Below, piece after piece: positions 50,606 through 59,193 of a stretch of DNA of 64,000 nt. The position numbers and the translations under genes are program-made. The first letter of the stretch is position 1. Each line of letters starts with the position of its first letter. This DNA comes from Peribacillus simplex. GTDB lineage: Bacteria; Bacillota; Bacilli; Bacillales; DSM-1321. The stretch spans positions 310,001-374,000 of the forward strand of contig NZ_CP011008.1 of NCBI RefSeq assembly GCF_001578185.1, written 5' to 3'. The notes under the pieces were generated by a model. That model searched no databases, was not told the origin of the DNA, and saw only the letters and a list, made by a program, of their open reading frames with translations.

Positions 50606-50644
50606 GGGTATAGCTGAAATAAGTTATTAAATTCTCAACAAAAA

Positions 50645-50674
50645 AAACCGATTGGTAAATCAATTGGTTTTTTT
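50645..50674 (+). terminator. Terminator of the sigma-54 activator gene
   Basis: AAACCGATTG and CAATTGGTTT pair with one G-U, followed by TTTT. Confidence 0.75.
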
Positions 50675-51290
50675 ACATATCTGCATGTGAAAAAAATTAT
50701 AGAAAGAATCTATACAGTATATAGAAATTATGAATTGATAAGTGAAGATGAGAATTTTATTTAACAAGAAATCTAGTGACGTTAGGGATATTGATTTTGG
50801 GGTATATGGTTGTTATCTGCCCGACAACGTCATAAAAAGTATTTTAAAATAACAAAAAAAACGATTGAATATAAAATCTTGATAATGAACAGCAAGGCAA
50901 TAGAAGTGTAGCGATTGTTCACGCTGGGGGTAGTTATAAATGCACGGTCTGTATTTTTTATTATTTAATAATCCTTTGCAGCAATGGAAAACTTGTACAG
51001 CCGATGAAGCTATGAATAGATTAATTGAAAGAAGGCAATCCACTAACTAAAGTAGCCATATTTTTTGTATTGGTTTTATCCGTGAAGAGTATTCAATTGT
51101 GAGTTAATTTCACATTTGAAAAAAATGATAAATCGTGTGTCCGAAAATTTGTTTTCGACGTCCGAGTTTTTGCTATGAACGTTGATAAATCAACGTTTAT
51201 AGAAGAATGGTGTCACTTTCATATGATGCACACTCTTAGCATAAATACTCAACAATTCCGCCGCACATCATTTGAATTTATATTCATTGT
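50675..51290. other. Intergenic region left of the 170-bp repeats
   Basis: No supported gene. Plus-strand frames are short. Segments such as GGTGTCACTTTCATATGATG (about 51210) and GGTGCCACTCACATATGTG (about 51773) are loosely alike, so the whole 51.1-51.8 kb area may be an expanded repeat. Confidence 0.4.
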
Positions 51291-51462
51291 TTGTTAAGGT
51301 AATAAAGTACTTTAGGGAGAACGGTTTATTCCGTGTGATGGAACTGACCAAAAAACTCTAAAATAAAAACCAATATATTTCAGTTGATATATGCTGTGCC
51401 TGTTAGTTTCCTCAGTTGTATTGCACCTCTTTTCCCTACTTGAAATGCTCAAATTAGACACA
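51291..51462 (-). repeat. Imperfect 170-bp direct repeat, unit 1
   Basis: It runs from TTAAGGTAATAAAGTACTTT through ACTCTAAAATAAAAACC and TATGCTGTGCCTG(T)TAGTTTCCTCA to CTACTTGAAATGCTCAAATTA. Similar blocks recur in order in unit 2. On the minus strand there is GAGGTGCAAT upstream of LRK-TGTAYIN-like codons, but frames differ between units, so coding is doubtful. Confidence 0.75.
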
Positions 51463-51522
51463 TTGGGAATCCCATAATCATTTTCAATGCGTATGGTGTC
51501 ATACTGCAAGTATCATTCCACC

Positions 51523-51690
51523 TGGTTAAGGAAAATGAAGTACTTAAGAGGGTAATCTTTAGTCCAACGACTGGACAGAAAACTCTAAGTGGAAATCGTT
51601 TATATTAAAGTTGGTATATGCTGTGCCTGCTTGTTTCCTCAATTGTGATTGCACCTCCTTTTCCTACTTGAAATGCTCAATTAATCACAC
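51523..51690 (-). repeat. Imperfect 170-bp direct repeat, unit 2
   Basis: Second copy, offset by about 232 bases. TTAAGGAAAATGAAGTACTT, AAAACTCTAAGTGG, TATGCTGTGCCTGCTTGTTT and CCTACTTGAAATGCTCAATT align with unit 1. On the minus strand AAAAGGAGGTGCAAT stands before a TTG frame of about 28 codons (RKQAGTAYTNFNIND...). It could be a small gene, a structured RNA or part of a decayed element. Confidence 0.75.
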
Positions 51691-51972
51691 ATATATAATC
51701 CAAGTAAAGAATGCCTTCTTGGGAACAATAAAAATAGGTAATTTCTTTGTTCATTAGGTCCTGTGCAAGAAGGTGCCACTCACATATGTGTCAATTCCGC
51801 TTTTTTTACCTCAATATGGTATAGAACAGAAGAAAAAAGTGTATGGGTAGAATCGTTTTTAAAAATTTCGATTATTTCAAGGTACTTGTGTATTAATAAT
51901 CATCACTCGCATAAAACGGGGAAATTCAGCAAAACTGAATCATATGGGCAACTATTAGAATGAGGTGACTTG

Positions 51973-53178
51973 ATGAAGCCGTATGTAGAAGTCAGAAATG
52001 TCTCGAAAATTTTTGGCAAATCTCCAAAAGCAGCAACAGATTTATTGATGCAAGGCAAAACAAAAAAAGAAATCTTGAAAGAAACGGGACAAACGGTCGG
52101 AGTTAATAATGTGAATTTCGAGATTTATCCTGGCGAAATTTTTGTCATCATGGGTCTATCCGGAAGTGGGAAATCCACTTTAATCCGCATGTTCAATCGT
52201 TTGATCGATCCTACATTGGGAGAAATCTTAATTGGGGGAGAAGATATCGTGAAGATGAACGCGGCGCGCCTAAGGGAAGTCAGGCAAAAGAAAATAAGCA
52301 TGGTTTTTCAGAACTTTGCTTTATTTCCGCATAAAACGATATTGGAAAACGCTGAATTTGGGCTCGAAATTCAAAAAGTGGATCCAACAAAACGCCATGA
52401 AAAAGCGATGAAGGCTCTAGAGGCCGTTGGATTGAAAGGCTACGAAAATCAGCTGCCGTCACAGCTTAGCGGTGGTATGCAGCAAAGGGTTGGATTAGCT
52501 CGGGCACTTGCTAGTGATACGGACATATTATTGATGGATGAAGCCTTCAGTGCTCTTGATCCATTAATACGTAAGGATATGCAGGATGAGTTGATTGAAA
52601 TTCAAGATCAGTATAAAAAAACGATCATTTTCATTACCCATGATCTTGATGAAGCATTAAGAATAGGGGATAGAATTGCTCTTATGAAAGATGGAAGTGT
52701 GATTCAATTGGGAACTCCTGAACAAATCATGATGAATCCAGCTAATGAATTTGTCGAGAAGTTTGTTGAAGATGTTGATCTATCAAAAGTACTGACAGCT
52801 TCTCATGTAATGATACGCCCAGAGAAGATCGCAGTTGACAGAGGTCCGAGGGTTGCATTGGAAATCATGCGTAAACAAGGGTATTCCAGCATTTTTGTTG
52901 TGGATAGAAAGCAGAAATTATTGGGGGCAGTGACTGCAGAACAGGCTCGTCAGGCAATGAGCAATAACCAATCGATTTCTGAAGTGATGTCAACCGATAT
53001 CCCAACTGTAAAAGAGGATGAATTACTTGGTAACCTCATGGATGTGATGGCAACTTCAAGCTTGCCAATCTCAGTGATTGATGAACAGAAAAGAATTAAA
53101 GGAATTCTGCTTCGCGGTGCCGTGATTGGTGCTTTAGCAGGAAATAAAGATTCCTTGAATGAAATGGAGAGTGAATAA
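51973..53178 (+). CDS. opuAA: Glycine betaine/proline ABC transporter ATPase (OpuAA-type) with CBS pair
   Basis: A 401-residue ATPase energising osmoprotectant import. The N-terminal extension typical of OpuAA/ProV (VSKIFGKSPKAATDLLMQGK) precedes Walker A MGLSGSGKST (about residue 60), Q-loop FQNFALFPHKT, signature LSGGMQQRVGLARAL, Walker B DILLMDEAFSALDP and ITHDLDEAL. The C-terminal 120 residues are two CBS motifs that sense ionic strength in OpuA. ATG 51973 has GAGGTGA upstream. The next gene begins 4 bases after its stop, giving a two-gene operon. The long upstream region with 170-bp repeats may carry osmotic regulation. Confidence 0.95.
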   Translation: MKPYVEVRNVSKIFGKSPKAATDLLMQGKTKKEILKETGQTVGVNNVNFEIYPGEIFVIMGLSGSGKSTLIRMFNRLIDPTLGEILIGGEDIVKMNAARLREVRQKKISMVFQNFALFPHKTILENAEFGLEIQKVDPTKRHEKAMKALEAVGLKGYENQLPSQLSGGMQQRVGLARALASDTDILLMDEAFSALDPLIRKDMQDELIEIQDQYKKTIIFITHDLDEALRIGDRIALMKDGSVIQLGTPEQIMMNPANEFVEKFVEDVDLSKVLTASHVMIRPEKIAVDRGPRVALEIMRKQGYSSIFVVDRKQKLLGAVTAEQARQAMSNNQSISEVMSTDIPTVKEDELLGNLMDVMATSSLPISVIDEQKRIKGILLRGAVIGALAGNKDSLNEMESE

Positions 53179-53182
53179 TTCA

Positions 53183-54910
53183 ATGAATATGACAAAAATA
53201 CCACTAGGAGCTTGGGTCGATTCTTTAGTGGATTGGATAACTATTGTATTTGCTGGATTATTTACACTTATTACGAATGTGATTGAGGGTCTACTGAATA
53301 TCCTGGTCGATGTAATGAGTGCTGGACCTTCCATCGTGTTAATTATAGTCCTAACCCTTCTGGTTACTTATACAAGCAGATGGCCATTGGGAATATTTAC
53401 TTTCATTAGCTTACTTTTGATTGATAATCTTGGTTATTGGGAATCAAGCATCCAAACACTTGCTATCGTTATATTGTCAGGATTCCTAACCATACTGATC
53501 GGGATACCGATCGGAATATGGTGTGCCCAAAATAAAACGGTGCGTAAGATCGTAACCCCAATTTTGGATTTCATGCAAACGATGCCTGCGTTCGTTTATT
53601 TGATTCCTTCAATATTATTCTTTGGAATAGGGGTAGTGCCGGGGATCATCGCGTCATTCATTTTCGCAATCGCACCGACAATCCGTATGACCAATCTTGG
53701 GATTCAGGAAGTGCCTAATGATTTAATTGAAGCATCGGATGCTTTTGGTTCAACAAGCAGCCAAAAGTTATTCAAGGTACAAATACCATTGGCTACTCCA
53801 ACGATTATGGCAGGAGTTAACCAAAGCATCATGCTTGCATTATCCATGGTTGTTACAGCTTCATTGGTTGGAGCACCCGGGCTTGGTGCAGATGTCTATC
53901 GGGCTGTCAGCCAAATTAATGTAGGACAAGGATTTGAAGCAGGATTATCCATCGTAATCATTGCAATCATTCTAGATCGTATCACGCAAAACCTTCGTAA
54001 GCCAGCTTACGAGCATATCGTTAGCAGGAAAATCATTTTTACAATATTAGCTTTACTTGTTGTAGGGACTGCACTGTTCGGTACTTTTACAAAAGAAAAA
54101 GCTGTGAACGGGGATAAAAACAGTTTTGCTGCCAAAACCAATTATGAAATCATCGGAATTGAACCTGGAGCAGGATTGATGAAGTTGACTAAAACGGCTA
54201 TAGGTGATTATAAGTTGGATGATTGGAAGTTGGTTGAAGGATCTTCGGCGGCAATGGTTGCTGAATTGAAAAAAGCAATTGATAAAAAAGAACCGATCAT
54301 CGTTACTGGATGGTCACCGCATTGGATGTTCTCGAAATATGACTTGAAATATCTCAAAGATCCGAAAAAATCCTTTGGCGGGGCTGAAAATATTAATTCG
54401 ATTGCCAGAAAAGGCCTCGAACAGGATGCGCCCGGCGCTTATAAAATTATTGATCAATTCTTCTGGAAAACTGAAGATATGGAAGATGTAATGGTCAAAG
54501 TCACTGAAGGGATGTCTCCTTCAGAAGCGGCAGAAAAATGGATAAGCGAAAATCCGGACAAAGTGTCAAAGTGGACTAAAGGTGCTAAATCAGGAAATGG
54601 TGAAAAAATCAAACTGGTTTATGTTGCATGGGACACTGAAATTGCCAGTACAAATGTAATTGGCAAGGTTCTGGAACAGAATGGTTATGACGTAACATTA
54701 AGTCAAGTTGAAGTGGGACCAATGTTTGCCGGCGTTGCAAACGGAAGTGCGGACGCAATGGTGGCTGCATGGCTTCCTGGTACACATCTTGAATACTATA
54801 ATAAGTATAAAGATGATATGGTTGACCTTGGACCAAACTTAAAAGGAACAAAGAATGGACTGGTTGTACCGGATTACGTCGATATTGATTCAATTGAAGA
54901 TTTAAAATAA
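53183..54910 (+). CDS. OpuA permease-substrate-binding protein fusion
   Basis: A 575-residue fusion. The N-terminal permease (about 1-285) has ProW-type helices and the EAA loop ...NDLIEASDAFGSTSSQKLFKVQIPLATPTIMAGV. The C-terminal domain (about 310-575) is a betaine-binding OpuAC/ProX domain: YEIIGIEPGAGLMKLTKTAI, TGWSPHWMFSKYDLKYLKDP and VAAWLPGTHLEYYNKYKDD supply the Trp cage residues. In B. subtilis these are separate genes; fusion is known from Lactococcus OpuABC. No lipobox is needed since the last TM helix (KIIFTILALLVVGTALFGTF) tethers the domain. ATG 53183 follows GGAGAGTGA; a terminator is immediately downstream. Confidence 0.93.
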   Translation: MNMTKIPLGAWVDSLVDWITIVFAGLFTLITNVIEGLLNILVDVMSAGPSIVLIIVLTLLVTYTSRWPLGIFTFISLLLIDNLGYWESSIQTLAIVILSGFLTILIGIPIGIWCAQNKTVRKIVTPILDFMQTMPAFVYLIPSILFFGIGVVPGIIASFIFAIAPTIRMTNLGIQEVPNDLIEASDAFGSTSSQKLFKVQIPLATPTIMAGVNQSIMLALSMVVTASLVGAPGLGADVYRAVSQINVGQGFEAGLSIVIIAIILDRITQNLRKPAYEHIVSRKIIFTILALLVVGTALFGTFTKEKAVNGDKNSFAAKTNYEIIGIEPGAGLMKLTKTAIGDYKLDDWKLVEGSSAAMVAELKKAIDKKEPIIVTGWSPHWMFSKYDLKYLKDPKKSFGGAENINSIARKGLEQDAPGAYKIIDQFFWKTEDMEDVMVKVTEGMSPSEAAEKWISENPDKVSKWTKGAKSGNGEKIKLVYVAWDTEIASTNVIGKVLEQNGYDVTLSQVEVGPMFAGVANGSADAMVAAWLPGTHLEYYNKYKDDMVDLGPNLKGTKNGLVVPDYVDIDSIEDLK

Positions 54911-54911
54911 G

Positions 54912-54953
54912 AAAAACGAGGGGATTTCAGAAATGAAATCCCCTCGTTTTTTC
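54912..54953 (+). terminator. Terminator of the opuA operon
   Basis: A 17-bp perfect stem (AAAAACGAGGGGATTTC and complement) with a 6-base loop and a T-run, starting 2 bases after the stop. On the minus strand it would also serve the convergent 60-aa gene. Confidence 0.92.
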
Positions 54954-54967
54954 AGTTATACGAAAGA

Positions 54968-55150
54968 TCAATGTATGGAAACGAATTTACTCTTCAATTC
55001 TTCTTCCGTTACTTCGATCTTTCCTTTCAAATCTTCAGCTAGTAATACATAACTTTTCACACCTATGAATTCTGAATGCGATATTAAAAAAAAATTTGTC
55101 CCCTTTTTATACGTAGAAGGATCATCTTCGATTAACCTAAACATTTTCAT
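54968..55150 (-). CDS. Conserved-looking small protein (60 aa)
   Basis: A compact soluble product, KMFRLIEDDPSTYKKGTNFFLISHSEFIGVKSYVLLAEDLKGKIEVTEEELKSKFVSIH. Alternating beta and turn residues suggest a small beta-rich domain. Two ribosome-binding options (AAGGTGG for the first ATG, AAAGG for the third codon) and the shared terminator support a real gene. The function is unknown and I recognise no motif. Confidence 0.65.
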   Translation of the reverse strand: MKMFRLIEDDPSTYKKGTNFFLISHSEFIGVKSYVLLAEDLKGKIEVTEEELKSKFVSIH

Positions 55151-55439
55151 CCTTTATCCACCTTCGTCAGCCGCATGTAATATAACTACCTTTAGAGAAC
55201 ACTCTCTAGTTTGGGTAATAGCATTGAACAAGTTAAAAAGGAATAAGGGCCCTACTTCTTCATTTCCCTTTTTTATATCATTGATATTTATAAGCGGTCA
55301 ACTATTTTTACTAGTAGATACATGAACTGGCAGGCTTCTTCATTGTTTGGGAATTATGAATATTCTTAAAATTTTGTGGAACTGCCTATAATTGAATGTT
55401 AAAATTCAGTTGGAAAATAGTGTTTCCTGATACATAAGA
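55151..55439. other. Spacer before the second IS110-type element
   Basis: No gene supported. Weak plus-strand frame remnants lack start signals. Confidence 0.4.
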
Positions 55440-57000
55440 AACTTCTATGGCGGCGATTCTCGCCGCCACCATCTAGCACGAAAACCTGCTCTTTACCCAA
55501 AAATAAAGTCTAACCCATTAAACCCTTGACAATAATGGATGATAACAATACAACCAGGCTGGACTTTTTTTGGTGGATCTTAAGGAAGATACCCTGTATA
55601 AGAAACTGGTTGTGACAGTATGGAAGAACCATTTAGTGTACTACAAGTACGTATACAAAAATTTTTGTAACAAATCTCCTGTCATATGTATTGTTAATCT
55701 TTTTTTGAGGTGATTCTCCTATGGAAGCAATGATTGAACGGTGTGCTGGCCTAGATGTACACCAAGAAACAGTAGTAGCCTGTGTACTATTTGGTCCATT
55801 AGATAAAAAGCCAAAAACCTCTATTGAAACGTTTTCAACTACAACAACGGGACTCTTGGCTTTAAGTGATTGGCTAGCTACACTTCAGGTATCCGATGTT
55901 GTGATGGAAAGTACCGGAGTCTATTGGAAACCAATATGGAATATACTTGAAGGTTCTTTTCACCTTGTTCTTGCCAATGCCAGACATGTCAAAAATGTTC
56001 CAGGGCGTAAAACTGATGTGAAAGATGCCGAATGGCTTGCCAAGCTTCTAAGATGTGGACTTATTGAAAGCAATTTTGTACCACCAGAGGATATTCGTGA
56101 TTTACGAGATCTTACTCGTTATCGAAAAAAATTGATTCATCATCGCACTTCAGAGCAGAATCGCATTCACAAAATTCTTCAAGATGCTAATATCAAGCTA
56201 ACATCCGTACTATCAGACATTTTTGGTGTATCGGGACGCCGTATCCTTGAAGCGATTCTAAACGGTGAAAAAATAGAGACCGATGGTCTTCGAAAAATGG
56301 TGGATTGGCGAACAAAAGCAAGTATTACTGACATTGCCAGTGCAATTAATGGTCGTATTCGCCGTCATCATCGTGATATGTTGCGTTACCATTGGGAGCA
56401 TATGAGTTATTTAGAAAAAGCCATAGAAGAATTGGAAAAACAAATCGATCAACTCCTGTCCCCCTATCGTAAGGAAGTAGAATTATTGGATGGAATACCT
56501 GGTGTGAACAAAGCTGCCGCAGCTACTTTTATTGCAGAGATGGGCGTTGATATGTCCGTATTTAAGTCAGCTAAACATCTTGCCTCTTGGGCTGGTGTGA
56601 GTCCCGGAAATTACGAAAGTGCTGGTAAAAAAAAACGAGTAAAACCACACAAGGTAACAAAGCATTAAAAACGATGGCTGTAGAGTGTGTACTGGCAACC
56701 TCAAGGCAAAATAATCGAATTGCTTCACATCGAAAAAGGATTACCAAACGACAGGGAAAAATGAAGGGCCGAATTGCTTCTGCTCATTTACTTTTGACGA
56801 TTGCTTACAACATCTTAAAAACAGGAGAACCCTATCATGAACTAGGCTCAAATTACCTTGAAGAAAAACAAATGAACAAAGAATTAAAAATGATCGAATA
56901 CCTAAAAAAGAAAGGCTATACAATCGATCCATCAGAACAACAAACTGCATAACCAGTTAAAATAACGACATAGTACATTTACGTCCTTCAAAAAAATTAG
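55440..57000 (+). mobile_element. Second IS110-type element (different subgroup), boundaries approximate
   Basis: A transposase gene is preceded by about 280 noncoding bases with stems such as GGCGGCGA-TTC-TCGCCGCC (55449-55467) and AACCAGGCTGGACTTTTTTTGG. In the IS110 group proper the bridge RNA is encoded in this 5' noncoding end, the opposite of IS1111-type elements. There are no terminal inverted repeats to fix the ends. The sequence is unrelated to the 14.1-15.9 kb element beyond family level. Confidence 0.55.
55721..56952 (+). pseudogene. IS110-family transposase split by a frameshift at an A9 run
   Basis: The first frame (55721-56668) gives the RuvC-like domain (CAGLDVHQETVVACV, MESTGVYWKPIW, GRKTDVKDAEWLAKLL) and most of the Tnp_20 domain up to SWAGVSPGNYESAGKKK. 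The second frame (to 56952) resumes TTQGNKALKTMAVECVLATS...RIASAHLLLTIAYNILKTGE. The shift lies in nine A at 56627-56635, inside the catalytic SAGK motif region. It is either inactivated, or expressed by slippage or -1 frameshifting on the A-run. The start has a GAGGTGAT site. Confidence 0.85.
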
Positions 57001-57150
57001 AATTTGGTGGGCTTATTTTAGTATGGCCTTTCACGAATATGTTTTCATACAAAAAGATATGAAACGTGTAGAAAGCTATTTATTCTCTATTGAGAAAGGA
57101 GATTAATATTTGGTGGCACAAAAATGTAATTCTGGAGGGTGTTGGAAATA

Positions 57151-58065
57151 TTGAAACCAATCATATTTGATGTTGATACTGGGATTGATGATGCCATGGC
57201 GATGGCATATGCATTAAATTCACCAGAATTGGAAGTGCTGGGGTTTACCACTTGCTTTGGTAACGTACCCGTTGTTGAATCGACCCGTAATACACTGGCC
57301 GTTTTGGAAAAATTAAATAGGCGCATTCCGGTTTTTGAAGGAGCCGGTCAAACATTGGTACGCGGAAAGAAGAAGAAATATCCCAAGCATGTCCATGGGG
57401 AAGACGGATTAGGAAATACCCTTCAGTTTGAACCAACTATTAAAGCATCAAAAGGGAATGCATCAGATTTCATTATCGAACAAGTGAAAAGCCGACCGCA
57501 AGAAATTACGGTTATTGCAGTAGGACCACTGACTAACATCGCAATGGCGATTAAAAAAGCCCCGAAAATCATGTCCTTAGTAAAAGAGGTGGTTATTATG
57601 GGCGGTGCTGTAAACGTACAAGGAAATGTAACGCCTTATGCTGAAGCGAACATAGTATCCGATCCTGAAGCGGCTGATCATGTATTTTCATCCGGACTGC
57701 CAATCACCCTAGTGGGACTTGATGTGACACTGCAAACATATCTTTTGAAATCGAAGCTTGATGAATGGCGGGCAACTGGTAAGGAGAGCGCCCGATTTTT
57801 AGCGGAAATGACCGATTATTATATGAAAGCTTATGAAACCTCCCATCCAGGTTTGGGCGGTTGCGCCCTTCATGATCCACTTGCAGTCGGGGTTGCGATT
57901 GATTCAAGTTTTGTAAGTGCAGAAATGATGAACGTCAAGGTTGTGACCGAAGGCGAAGAAACAGGCAGGACAATAGGCCAACAGGTTAGCGGTCCTGGAA
58001 TCCGCGTCTGTACGAAAGTGCAAGCGGATCGGTTTGTGAAACACTTTTTGGAACGGGTTATATGA
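57151..58065 (+). CDS. Inosine-uridine-type nucleoside hydrolase
   Basis: A 304-residue N-ribohydrolase that splits nucleosides into base and ribose. The Ca2+-binding signature DVDTGIDDAMA is at the N-terminus. HGEDGLGNT, EITVIAVGPLTNIAMAI, VVIMGGAVNVQGNVTPYAEANI...DPEAA and the terminal HDPLAVG complete the family pattern; substrate type cannot be read by eye. TTG 57151 is used because GGAGGGTG lies 9 bases upstream; a GTG frame at 57139 overlaps that site. It is monocistronic, between an IS element and the type VII secretion locus. Confidence 0.9.
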   Translation: MKPIIFDVDTGIDDAMAMAYALNSPELEVLGFTTCFGNVPVVESTRNTLAVLEKLNRRIPVFEGAGQTLVRGKKKKYPKHVHGEDGLGNTLQFEPTIKASKGNASDFIIEQVKSRPQEITVIAVGPLTNIAMAIKKAPKIMSLVKEVVIMGGAVNVQGNVTPYAEANIVSDPEAADHVFSSGLPITLVGLDVTLQTYLLKSKLDEWRATGKESARFLAEMTDYYMKAYETSHPGLGGCALHDPLAVGVAIDSSFVSAEMMNVKVVTEGEETGRTIGQQVSGPGIRVCTKVQADRFVKHFLERVI

Positions 58066-58495
58066 GGACTTGATCATGTGATAAGGATCTCCATTAACTA
58101 AGTCGCACAGCTGAAATCCATGTATTAAAAATAGTTTATTTTGCTTTGAAAAAAGGATTTTCGTATATTTGGATATCCTTTCGATTGGTTTTTCAAATAT
58201 TAATCAATCGTTTGATTAATTTCATAGAGATTTGAAGGAATCCCTCCATTTTAGTAAAGGTCCAAAAAAATTGGGCATAAGGAACTTTTTTTTTACCATG
58301 AAAAGGTAAAAAAATAAAATTCATTCAAATAAATGTTTAATGATCCGGGAAAACAGGTACATAGACTTTCATAATCCCATATTTAGGTTTTTTCCATAAT
58401 CATAATTTACCATTTTTCGACTTTGTTTTTATTTATATGGCAGAAAATGTATGGTTCTATTAAAATGTACTATATAAGATAGGAGGAGTTTTTCT
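58066..58495. other. Upstream region of the type VII secretion operon
   Basis: AT-rich, with short stems (AAAGGAT...ATCCTTT near 58150-58180 and TTTTTTTACC...GGTAAAAAAA near 58290-58315). The esxA promoter should be here, but I cannot fix hexamers with confidence. No ORF is present. Confidence 0.4.
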
Positions 58496-58786
58496 ATGTC
58501 ACAAATTCGCGTAACACCTTCGGAACTGAAAGATGTAGCTAGGCAATATGATAATGAGAGCCAACAGGTAACGGATATCATTGGTCGTTTAGATAAAATG
58601 AGAGATCATTTAGCAGGTATTTGGGAAGGTTCTTCGAGTGAGGCTTTCATCGGGCAATATGAAGAATTGAAGCCTTCATTCATGGATATGGCACGCTTGT
58701 TGAATGAAGTTTCTCAACAATTGAATAAATCAGCTCAAATCCTTGAAGATACAGATAATCAGATTGCCAGTCAAATTCGCGGATAA
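58496..58786 (+). CDS. yukE: WXG100 secreted protein EsxA/YukE
   Basis: A 96-residue WXG100 helical hairpin secreted as a dimer by the type VII system. The turn motif is GIWEGSSSEAF (WEG at about residues 42-44), and the C-terminal helix ends LEDTDNQIASQIRG with the YxxxD/E-like export signal region. TCACAAATTCGCGTAACACC starts the family-typical 'SQIRVTPSELKDVA'. The start ATG follows AGGAGG at 8 bases. It is the first gene of the yuk operon, followed by an attenuator-like stem that probably lets it be made in excess over the membrane components. Confidence 0.95.
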   Translation: MSQIRVTPSELKDVARQYDNESQQVTDIIGRLDKMRDHLAGIWEGSSSEAFIGQYEELKPSFMDMARLLNEVSQQLNKSAQILEDTDNQIASQIRG

Positions 58787-58819
58787 TCATTAGGTCAAAG
58801 AGATAAAGAATTTTCTAGG

Positions 58820-58861
58820 AAAAAGCGCTGCGACTCTTAATGAAGATCGTGGTGCTTTTTT
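58820..58861 (+). terminator. Attenuator-like stem between esxA and yukD
   Basis: AAAAAGCGCTGCGA pairs with TCGTGGTGCTTTTT over 14 positions (three G-U) around a 13-base loop, followed by more T. It lies directly between the substrate gene and the secretion-apparatus genes. Confidence 0.75.
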
Positions 58862-58883
58862 GCTTTTAAAAGAGGTGGTTTCC

Positions 58884-59123
58884 ATATATATTCAACTTAC
58901 GATCGATTTAAACAGGTATACAGGGGAAGTATTTGACTTGCAAGTCTCGAATTACCGCTCCATCAAGAAGGTTGTGGAAATTGTATGGCAGGTAAAGGAT
59001 ATTGCCACTGCACCTAAAGATGGATATTGGGTGCGGGTCAAGAATAAAGAGTTTGTATGTTCAGGTTATGATACCCTGCTTGATAGCGGAATTACGTCGG
59101 GGGACCGCCTTGAGATCCTCTAA
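58884..59123 (+). CDS. yukD: YukD/EsaB, ubiquitin-like type VII secretion component
   Basis: A 79-residue protein with ubiquitin-like fold, needed for ESAT-6-like secretion in Bacillus. IYIQLTIDLNRYTGEVFDLQ and SGITSGDRLEIL match YukD almost end to end (MYIDITIDL...GITNGDRLEIL). The residue aligned to the initiator is ATA (58884), preceded by AAAGAGGTGG at 5-6 bases. No ATG, GTG or TTG fits better except GTG 58875, which would overlap the ribosome-binding site. A rare ATA start is therefore likely. Confidence 0.85.
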   Translation: MYIQLTIDLNRYTGEVFDLQVSNYRSIKKVVEIVWQVKDIATAPKDGYWVRVKNKEFVCSGYDTLLDSGITSGDRLEIL

Positions 59124-59193
59124 TGGATAAGTGTGGGCTCGTTATAGGAATAAAGTCTAAAGCCCTTTTAGCAGGGGTAAAGGAGTACATAGA

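Noticed and set aside
51763-51963. 66-codon plus-strand frame just before opuAA
   Set aside because: No ribosome-binding site and no family features. The region looks like leader and repeat DNA.
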